NCBI GenBank assembly: GCA_023376005.1
Contig: CM042156.1
Location: 45,474,170-45,538,169 of the forward strand
From: Doryteuthis pealeii
Lineage: Eukaryota > Mollusca > Cephalopoda > Myopsida > Loliginidae
DNA length: 64,000 bases
Reading direction: 5' to 3'
Position numbers and translations under genes: made by a program. Positions 56,505 through 64,000 of the stretch are shown here, in pieces. The notes beneath the pieces are model-generated. The model was given only the letters and a program-made list of their open reading frames with translations. It was not told the origin of the DNA and searched no databases. Numbering within the stretch: position 1 is the stretch's first letter; every line of letters begins with the position of its first letter.

Positions 56505-56665
56505 TCAGGCACAAAGTCCCTATTAACGTGGGCCGAAGCTCATGGAGTGGCAGGTGAAAAATTGCGTCGATCCCGTCGGCATTCCCCCTCAAGTCAGCAC
56601 TAATAAACCCAGCCCTGCCCCTTTAAATCGAGGGGCAGGTATGTTATTATTATAACCTAACCGTT
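56505..56665 (+). repeat. Dispersed repeat X
   Basis: gattgcgtcgatcccgtcgg-like segment and 'aacccagccctgcccctttaaatcgaggg' block (shared with 60185-60365). Confidence 0.6.
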
Positions 56666-57065
56666 CGCCGGACCCCCAGTCGAAATTAGATTTTATAAAT
56701 TAGTTTAAAATTAGTTTAACATATTTATACAGTTTCAAATTGATCAAATCCTACTTAACGGACATAAATTCCACCATCGTATGTCAGCCCGCCGAAAGAA
56801 GAAAAAAAAAGTAAAAATCAAGGATTTAACCGAATTTTATGAAAAGTGAAAAACTGTCAAGATCTGTAGTCCCACACGCTTAACTTTTACTGTACCATGT
56901 TTGATACAAAAAAGTAAAACAATACAACACTCTATTGCATTATTATATTCTATGAGATTAGAAATATAATATCGACAATGTGGACCCCCCCCCTCTCGCA
57001 CACACACATGCACAGACAGAAAACTGTACACGTACGTACAGTATGTGACATAATACATGAACAAC

Positions 57066-57244
57066 GTAGGTATTTATCCAACCTGTTCGACACGATTAGG
57101 ATGTGACACGAGGACGCAAATATGAGACATCTAGACATGGACGAATTCGCTATTTAACAACAAAGAACAAAACAACAACAAAAAAAAACTTTTACAAAAA
57201 TGCGAGTCTAGTTAACTATTACATCACAATTGGGACGCCCTGCC
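57066..57244 (-). mobile_element. SINE-C copy, diverged
   Basis: Minus strand: tgtgatgtaatagttaacta, then 'tcctaatcgtgtcgaacagg' near its end. Poly-A interrupts the middle. Confidence 0.5.
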
Positions 57245-57387
57245 ACGATGAACAGTACGTATATACTATATGATATGAGCGTAAACGATAAGATTAATAA
57301 TACTTATATTTTGTATATTTATGACTGTGTGTTTTCTTTACATTTTAGTTTCAATTATTTTATTTCAATCGGGAGTGGTCGTTGTTG

Positions 57388-57600
57388 TCTTGTCAGTAAT
57401 CAAGTAAAGCGTGCCTCAAATAACTGATGATAACTAGGTCAAATTCACGAATACTATATTAAGAGAATCTAGTTAATATCTTCATGTGCGGGTCAGTCAG
57501 CAGAGTGGCGCAGTGGAAGCGTGCTGGGGCCCATAACCCAGAGGTCCGTAGATCGAAACTACGTTCTGCTAATCGCTATTTTTTTTAAAGTTTTTTTTTG
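57388..57600 (+). repeat. Inverted duplication, left copy
   Basis: Contains 'atcaagtaaagcgtg', 'taactaggtcaaattcac' and 'ctagttaatatctt', then a tRNA-Met gene. The same order appears on the minus strand at 62310-62515. Confidence 0.82.
57499..57571 (+). tRNA. Initiator tRNA-Met (CAT), anticodon arm with extra G
   Basis: The acceptor stem AGCAGAG pairs with TTCTGCT (one G-U) and the T arm is CGTAG-ATCGAAA-CTACG with the initiator-type A54 and A60. The anticodon arm reads ctgggGcccataacccag: relative to the copy at 62333-62404 there is one extra G (run 57526-57529), giving an 8-base loop. No intron. It is therefore probably a pseudogene of the intact copy, or an assembly error in the G run. 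Confidence 0.8.
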
Positions 57601-58983
57601 TTTTATATTTTAAATCTTAAAATGATTCTTAATAAGAGTTATAAAAACTCTTGAGAGATTCATCAAGAAATAAAGAGAAATAAATTCTAATAACAATTGT
57701 TTAATATCATATTCTAATACTTAGTATCTTATTTTAATATTTTAGATACATAAAGTAATAAGTTTTGAAGAAAAACTCGATTGAAAATTTACCCCCCCCC
57801 CTTTTTAAGCAGAAAAAATATCAATTTACATTTTTTTCTTTTATAAGATAATAGCCAATTAAATAATTATCGAAATGAGTAAAAAAGAAATCTCCAAAAA
57901 ATTAATTATTTATTATTTTTTTACATTTACTTTTTAATTTTCGGTACCTATTTTCTCATAGAAAAGCCACCGTAATTTTTTTTGTTTCTATTCATAACTT
58001 CGGTCTTTTATCTCATTATCTATACTATAATTAGCATAGTATAAGACCAACTCGAAAAAATGTTACGCCCCCAACATAAGGGGGGACAAAATTAAGTGAC
58101 CTGAAAAAAATTAGAAAGTTTTGAAATAAAATAAATAATGCATTATAAAGATCATTCATTGATAAATAAACACTGAAAATTTCATTAAAATCCGATAATT
58201 CCCTGATTTTTGGTAAATTATTTTCTATAGGGGGGCTAAAGTCATTTTGTCAAAAACGCATTTTAGGTTCATTTTGCCAGTACCTACATTATTCTATGTA
58301 CTATACATAAGACTTTGATGAGTTGTGATGCACCTCAACACTGTACACAATAAATTTCATTATTATTATCCTATGGTAAATAAATCCCGTATTTAAAAAA
58401 AAATTTGTTAGTAATAGCAGCCACATCATCATAATCATCATCGACAGCAGCAGTATTAGTATTATTATTAGTAGTAGTAGCGGTAGTAGCGGTAGGACCA
58501 AGAAAAGCTCTAATCCAATTATTTTTTTAATTTTTTTTTTGCTTCTATCAAAGATTCTGTTAACCATGGAAACCAATTATGCTTCTTTTTTCTTCTTGTT
58601 TTACTTATTGTTCAATTACACATACAAAGAATTTCCGATAATTTGAATTCAAAACTAGCTTTAAAATTGGCCTTGTGTCACATTATGCTTTTATAGGAGA
58701 TGTTGGATAAATATAATGCTAAGAAAAACAAATAAGCTATTTCTAAACCCAATTCCATGACAAATAAATAATTTTTAAATACGTAAAAAAAAATACTGAT
58801 TCAAGGGAAGTAACTCTAATATATTATCCACGTAATTATTTCCCTTGTATTATAGCTATCGTATGAATACAACCTGTTTTTTACTCGGAATTATTTACGT
58901 ATGTATCTGCAATTCTGCCAAGGATTATAGTTTAATATCTCTAACTATCGAAATTCCATAATTATTTTATACATACAATATGC

Positions 58984-58985
<2 letters not shown>
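57601..58985. other. AT-rich sequence, no gene seen
   Basis: Poly-A/T runs and a poly-C run (57794). The region around 58440-58500 has compound CAT/TAG trinucleotides. No coding signal. Confidence 0.5.

Positions 58986-59053
<68 letters not shown>
58986..59053. repeat. (TC)n microsatellite
   Basis: About 34 TC units. Confidence 0.97.
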
Positions 59054-59057
<4 letters not shown>

Positions 59058-59112
59058 GACACACATGTGCGTGTGCTTGTACCAATCCTCTTAACTTATT
59101 AAAGTTTAAGGG

Positions 59113-59484
59113 TTGGTAATTTATGAGGAAGTGCGTCCCGGTCTCCTGCCTCAAAAAATTGCTACCCGGTGACTATCAAAATAACAACCCCAGCTCGTCG
59201 TAATTCTTGTTTATTTATCGTAATTTGTCTTGATTAGATATGAAGATGGATATATAGTTAGGAATAGACTGAGATAGATAGATAGATAGATAGATAAACA
59301 AACAAAATAATATAGATAGATATGAACAAATGGAGATAGATAGATATTTTCGACAAGTAAATGTATTGGGGGGGGGGTCGCATCTTTTTTTTTTGTTTAT
59401 TTAAACTAAAAACAAGACATTAAACAAACATGAATAAAACAAATCTTAGTATTTAAAGTAATATAGATACATATGAACAAATTG

Positions 59485-59525
<41 letters not shown>

Positions 59526-59634
59526 TGAAGATGGATAGTTTTGAATAGACTGAGCTGGGTCGTTATTTTAATAGTCACCAGGTAGCAATTTTTGAGGCAG
59601 GAGACCGGGACGCACTTCCTCATAAATTACCGAT
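59113..59634. mobile_element. TIR element with GATA-rich interior
   Basis: The left 85 bp (ggtaatttatgaggaagtgcg...) and right 83 bp (...cgcacttcctcataaattacc) are near-perfect inverted repeats, each containing 'gtcctcct/aggcaggagaccggga'. The interior carries (GATA)n at 59276-59295 and 59488-59523 and no coding sequence. About 520 bp. Confidence 0.85.
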
Positions 59635-59639
59635 AATTA

Positions 59640-60184
59640 AACCTACAAAAAAAAGAAAAGAAAACACACAATAAATCCTCCCAACTGAATAAATCTGCAT
59701 CACCCCCCCCCCAAAAAAAACCCCCAAACAAACAAACAAGCAAAAATCAAGCAACCACAACAAATAATCCCCGTGAACATGATCATAGACGTAGTCGAAA
59801 GCGCTTCGGGAAAATATAGGGGTACTGCAGTGAATATGTGTAAATTCGTAATAACACAGTACTACAAAATAAAAAGTTTTAATTACCATAAAACCTCCTT
59901 TTTTTTTCACCTTTCGGAATGCTTGAAAATGAATGAAGGAAAGCTCACATCGTTGGGCAGGGGTAACTGACGACCATTGTCGTCTTGAAGTGGTCAAGAT
60001 AAAGGTGTCAGTTTCTCCCTTCGGCGCCTTGTAGACCGAGTGGATGTTTATTTTGTCAATGAACGTTAGCCAGTCGTTAACGAGGCGTGAAGGGGATTCA
60101 GTTTATTCATTCGGTCAACGCAAGTGTCGTTAGTTGAAAACTTGAACAACTGACCAGATATTATCCTCGTACCCCACTTGTACA
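59640..60184. other. Intergenic sequence, no gene seen
   Basis: Poly-C/poly-A near 59703-59730, then unremarkable sequence with unassigned short frames on both strands. Confidence 0.4.
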
Positions 60185-60365
60185 AAGTCAGGCACAAGGC
60201 CCTATTAACGTGGGACCACCTACAAGCCGAGACTCATTGGTGGCGGGTTAAAAAATTGCGTCGATCCCCTCGGCATTCCCCCTCAAGGGGGGGGGCCCAA
60301 GGCACTGGGCAATAAACCCAGCCCTGCCCCTTTAAATCGAGGGGGCAGGTGTTGCCTGGGGGGAT
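60185..60365 (+). repeat. Dispersed repeat X
   Basis: ggcacaaggccctattaacg and 'cagccctgcccctttaaatcg' occur also at 56505-56665; a poly-G run at 60288 interrupts. Confidence 0.6.
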
Positions 60366-60639
60366 GGCCCCCTGGAATCGACGCTCGTGATTTTACCCAC
60401 ACGTAGTTAAAGAACCATAGGTAGTAGGTTCCAACCGAGATGATTTTTTTCTGTTTATTCCTGCTTTTTCATTGGTTAAAAATCTATAGTAGTGGTGATG
60501 ATGGTGGAAAGAAAGTGTTTTCTATTGAGAATTGTAAGGTCGCGTTTTTTAAACGGTTTTCTTTTACGGTTGGAAATCCCGCATATTTAATCTGGGCATC
60601 GCAACCAGTCTAGGAGAAAGCAAAACGTATAAAGGGGTT

Positions 60640-60668
<29 letters not shown>

Positions 60669-60676
<8 letters not shown>

Positions 60677-60908
60677 GATTTGAAGGCAATTACAATGCGT
60701 ATAAAAAATAAAACCAAAAAGATGTTATTTTTGTCTTATCGATTTCAAAGTAGAAACTTCATCTTCAGAGGTGTATATCAGAAAAAATATTTCTGATATA
60801 CACCTCTGAAGATGAAGTTTCTACTTTGAAATCGATAAGACAAAAATAACATCTTTTAGGTTTTATTTTTTATACGCATCGTAATTGCCTTCAAATCATT
60901 AATATATT
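60669..60908. repeat. Near-perfect foldback, arms ~117 bp
   Basis: aatatattaatgatttgaag at the left is mirrored at 60890-60908; the arms meet at a loop of about 8 bases near 60784. Each arm holds a 'ctgaagatgaagtt...gaaatcg' core. (TA)n precedes it. Confidence 0.88.
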
Positions 60909-60947
60909 ATAACATATTTAACAATGCTTCAAGCAAATTACCAATTA

Positions 60948-60949
<2 letters not shown>

Positions 60950-61000
<51 letters not shown>
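60950..61000. repeat. (TA)n microsatellite
   Basis: About 25 TA units. Confidence 0.97.
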
Positions 61001-61003
<3 letters not shown>

Positions 61004-61233
61004 GTAAATCCTCGAGTATAATCCGCACTTTTTACCCAAAATTTAAAGGTCAAAATCCCTAGTGCGTACGATATATGAGGTTAAAAATGAAAAATATTTT
61101 CTAAGCAATGTCTGAGTCTCTATTTGCTGTCCGGCAATGTTTATTCAGACGCATTTTTTTTTCAGAGTTACAGTCCTCTAAAAATCGCCTGCGTATTATA
61201 CTTAAGGGTTGACTATACTCGAGGATTTACGAT
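61001..61233. mobile_element. MITE with 20-bp TIRs
   Basis: accgtaaatcctcgagtata at the left and tatactcgaggatttacgat at the right are inverted copies, flanked by TA. The interior is non-coding (233 bp). Its TIR style fits a Tc1/mariner- or pogo-related MITE. Confidence 0.8.
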
Positions 61234-61272
61234 ATTTTGACCGGTGCATTTTCAAAAGTTTATATATATATA

Positions 61273-61351
61273 TTCACATTGCTCTAATACCATTGGGAAA
61301 GGTATGCACCCAACTACTCCCTCCAGCTGTGGGTATATAGTAGAGCAGACT

Positions 61352-61409
<58 letters not shown>

Positions 61410-61410
61410 A
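61273..61410 (+). mobile_element. SINE-B fragment followed by (TC)n
   Basis: 'gctctaataccattgggaaa' through 'tagtagagcagactgg' is a SINE-B body; 61353-61406 is (TC)n. Confidence 0.65.
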
Positions 61411-61599
61411 CTTTATTCCATCCCTCTTTCTCTCTCCTCCCCATCCTCTCTTTCTTTCTCCCTATAAAGAAAAATGATTTGCGAATAAGTTGGTGAATCT
61501 TTTTTTTTTTCGAAAATCTACACATGATACACAACTTATTTTATCCACCCTCCTGGTTTAGGAGCTTCATTTTCCGAATCGGTAAATGAGGTAAATATT

Positions 61600-61830
61600 C
61601 TCGCGTGGCATCAGCCCAGACCCCCCCCCCCCAGTCACCACCTTCCATCTTTTCTAAAAGAGGAAGAGCAAGGTTTATTGTCCGGTGCCAAAGGGCACCA
61701 AAAAGGAGAAAGCCGAAGGGATCACGCTTTTTTTTCTTTTTTTGCACTGACTACAGCATGAGCTTCGGTTTGTGCGTGGCTCCCTACGTTAAAAAAATCT
61801 TTGTGTTAACCGGCTTGGTGGGAGGTCAGG
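61600..61830 (-). repeat. Dispersed repeat X
   Basis: Shares gcatgagcttcgg and the preceding poly-T with 37440-37700. Confidence 0.5.
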
Positions 61831-62091
61831 AAAATAACTAAGACTTATTTTAGCGACATCATCATCATCGTCATCATCATCATCATACTAAACATCGATC
61901 TTCAACATATGCTAAGTATAAGATATGATATTAAACAATTTTTATTAGAATTTTATTTCTATTATTTCCTTGGTGAATTGCTCAAGAGATTTTATAACTC
62001 TAATTCATAGGAAGAATTTTAAGATTTAAAATAGGAAGAAAATAAAGAAAAAGAAAATAAAGAAAAACAATTTTAAAAAGTAAGTAAAAAA

Positions 62092-62288
62092 ATGGTTATT
62101 TCCTATAAGTCTAACATAAACAAATGGGAACCACTCTTGATTGATAAATTATTTATTTATTTATTGATCTACTGGGAAAAAAAGAAGATGGGGCTAGGGT
62201 CTAGGGTTAGTTTAATGGGAAAATAAATAAATAATTTATCAGTCAAGAGTGGTTCCCTTTGTTTATGTTATACCTATAGGAAATAACA
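62092..62288. repeat. Inverted repeat, arms ~65 bp
   Basis: 'ttatttcctataagtctaac' is mirrored by 'taacctataggaaataac'-like sequence; loop 62161-62221 with gggctagggtctagggtt. Confidence 0.82.
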
Positions 62289-62309
62289 AAAAAATGTTTT
62301 AAAAAGTAA

Positions 62310-62515
62310 ATAAAAAAAATTTAAAAAACTATTAGCAGAGCGTAGTTTCGATCTACGGACCTCTGGGTTATGGGCCCAGCACGCTTCCACTGCGCCACTC
62401 TGCTTACTGACAGACGAATCAAGATATTAACTAGAATCTCCTGATAGTGTTTGTGAATTTGACCTAGTTATCATCAGTCACTTGAGACACGCTTTACTTG
62501 ATTGCTGATAGGATG
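62310..62515 (-). repeat. Inverted duplication, right copy
   Basis: Minus-strand partner of 57388-57600 including a tRNA-Met gene and 100 bp of its 5' flank. Confidence 0.82.
62333..62404 (-). tRNA. Initiator tRNA-Met (CAT), intact
   Basis: 72 nt on the minus strand. Acceptor stem AGCAGAG/CTCTGCT, anticodon arm CTGGG-cccataa-CCCAG, T arm CGTAG-ATCGAAA-CTACG. A54 and A60 in the T loop and three G-C pairs in the anticodon stem are the eukaryotic initiator marks. A box (tggcgcagtggaag) and B box (agatcgaaac) are present. On the plus strand it is followed at its left by a poly-A/T stretch usable as Pol III terminator (TTTTTT on the minus strand). Confidence 0.93.
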
Positions 62516-62812
62516 ACATCAACCAAAAGAAGAAATATTAAAAAGAAACTCCTGATGATTTTAAGATATTTTTTCAGCATACTGAAATAATGAAAGTTTT
62601 GAACGAAAACAGTGTTTTACATTTTCGCATCATTGAATCAATGTAATTCTAACGTGGCCCCATACAAATTACGCCGACAGACTTTAAAAAGATTTCTATG
62701 AAAAATCAGTTATGATTCAAATTCTCACGAAAATTTCGTTACTTATTTGCCTTTAGATGAATTTATGTTTCAAAAAGATTTTTCCCGTTATGTTACAATA
62801 GAAAATATATTT
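62516..62812. other. AT-rich, no gene seen
   Basis: No feature recognised. Confidence 0.5.
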
Positions 62813-63215
62813 TCTTTATTTATTGTAATATTCACTTCAATGTGTATATTCTAAAAGTTTTTATTTTGTGAGAATGTTTAGTTTTAAAGTGGAGGCTCGT
62901 TTTACAATTTAGGCATAAATTGGATCCTCCTTTTATGACCGTAATTTTGTTTTTTCGTCGACGATAATTAAAATCTGACGTTTTTATTTTAGAGTACCAA
63001 AGCCAAAAAGAAAATAAATAACAACAAAAAGTAATATTCAACTTTTTACTCGTAAATTCCTGCCATAAAATTAGGCTTGGGCATTTTATGATAGGAATTT
63101 ACGAGTAAAAAGTTGAAGTGTAAAAACGAACCCCCACTTTAAAACTAAGCATTCTCACAAAATAAAAACTTTTAGAATATACACATTGAAGTGAATATTA
63201 AAATAATAAAGGAAA
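62813..63215. repeat. Nested foldback, ~100-bp outer arms
   Basis: The outer arms 62813-62915 and 63113-63215 (tattcacttcaatgtgtata mirrored) enclose an inner palindrome at 63031-63119 (caactttttactcgtaaatt mirrored). Confidence 0.85.
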
Positions 63216-63764
63216 TATATTTAGTATTGTAAAATAACGGGTGCAAGAAAAATAAAACATTTATTGCAAAAACACGGACATAAAATGGTGGTTCAGTTTA
63301 TTTTATGGTAGGAATTTACGAGCAAATAGTCCTTAATTACTGGATTTTATTTATTTGTTTATTTATTTATTGGTTGATTTCCACTTATTTCATTTTATGA
63401 AATCTTAACAAAATATATTCTGATCATACGATTTTAAAATGTTTCTGTGAAGTCTTAATAATTAAATTAGAAATTTTTAGAAATTTTAAAAGATACGTTT
63501 TTTGGTAAAATTTCCATGAATTTTGAAATAAAAAGTGCTAAAAAATGACATAATATTATGCTTGAAAACTTTTATTTGCTTTTTTAATTAATATATACTA
63601 TATTCTATTGAATTGCAAAGAATTTTTTTTTTTCAAAGAAATTAATTTTTTAGAGATTTTAATTTCTTTATGTGATTAAATAATTTTGATTTTTTTAAGT
63701 TAATTTTTTTTCTTTAGTATAGGAATCGAATTTTTCACTAATCTTATAATATAATCTTTTTTGG
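63216..63764. other. Very AT-rich, no gene seen
   Basis: A further piece of the nearby foldback's inner arm ('taggaatttacgagcaa' at 63309) is visible; nothing else. Confidence 0.5.
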
Positions 63765-63958
63765 TGGGGGCGTGTTCTTCCCTCATTTTCAGTTTACTGT
63801 AAATATTTCAAATTTTACTTGGAAACGAGTTACACTGTATTGGGTACAAGGTACGGCTTTAGTTGTTCATAAAACTCCAAAATTTATTTAGAAATTTTAG
63901 TTGGGACCCATCAAATTTCCCTTGGGCTCATTCAAATCAAATCCGCGCGTCGCAGGAC
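63765..63958 (-). mobile_element. Partial copy of the 25276 MITE
   Basis: Reverse orientation; 'gacccatcaaatttccc' and cgtcgcaggacgcgc match the left end of 25276-25572. Confidence 0.55.
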
Positions 63959-63962
63959 GCGC

Positions 63963-63964
<2 letters not shown>

Positions 63965-64000
<36 letters not shown>
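63965..64000. repeat. (TA)n microsatellite at the window edge
   Basis: TA units continue to the last base. Confidence 0.97.

Noticed and set aside
59276..59523. CRISPR-like regularly spaced short repeats
   Set aside because: GATA microsatellite in a eukaryotic TIR element; spacing is not regular and spacers are not unique.

Overview
This is eukaryotic, AT-rich, intron- and repeat-dominated nuclear DNA. Its features are long introns with GT-AG exons of 60-210 bp, many microsatellites, several tRNA-headed SINE families, non-LTR retrotransposon pieces and Helitron-like ends. A lophotrochozoan, most likely a mollusc, fits best; this is inference from the protein and repeat style, and the class cannot be fixed from the window alone.

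The backbone is one plus-strand gene for an ADAMTS-like secreted zinc metalloprotease. Twelve exons can be placed between 2267 and 43312. In order they encode the end of the propeptide and first strand of the catalytic domain (2267-2475), the rest of the catalytic domain with an HExxHxxGxxHD zinc site split over two exons (11645-11773, 13409-13534), a reduced disintegrin-like segment (14286-22716), a thrombospondin type-1 repeat (30599-32829) and a Cys-rich region (34246-43312). The first nine exon junctions keep phase exactly. The 3' part does not: the 32829/34246 junction is out of phase, and the exon at 43151-43312 carries a frameshift and a further in-frame stop. The 5' end (signal peptide, propeptide) lies before the window. 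A separate plus-strand terminal exon (28472-28604) with a stop, a 3'UTR-like stretch and an AATAAA sits inside the 8-kb intron.

The rest is mobile DNA. Four tRNA-derived SINE groups are called here A, B, C and D. A GC-rich ~600-bp family (R600) occurs in about ten pieces. Two LINE types are present: one with a restriction-like endonuclease (54252-55950 is the best copy) and one with an RTE-like reverse transcriptase (49373-50985). A Ty3/gypsy fragment is split by a hAT-like MITE with a target-site duplication. Helitron-like elements have a hairpin followed by CTAG, and there are at least ten long foldback (inverted-repeat) elements. From about 57.4 to 62.5 kb two initiator tRNA-Met genes lie in an inverted duplication; one has an extra base in its anticodon arm.

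The most striking observation is a tRNA-headed SINE family that carries a type I hammerhead ribozyme motif directly downstream of the tRNA-like head. Five copies are visible (11327, 21753, 22132, 48899, 49086). Three have a perfect core, a complementary stem I and a palindromic helix III. Two of those three are in a head-to-tail dimer with a 378-bp period, the layout expected of circular-RNA retrozymes.
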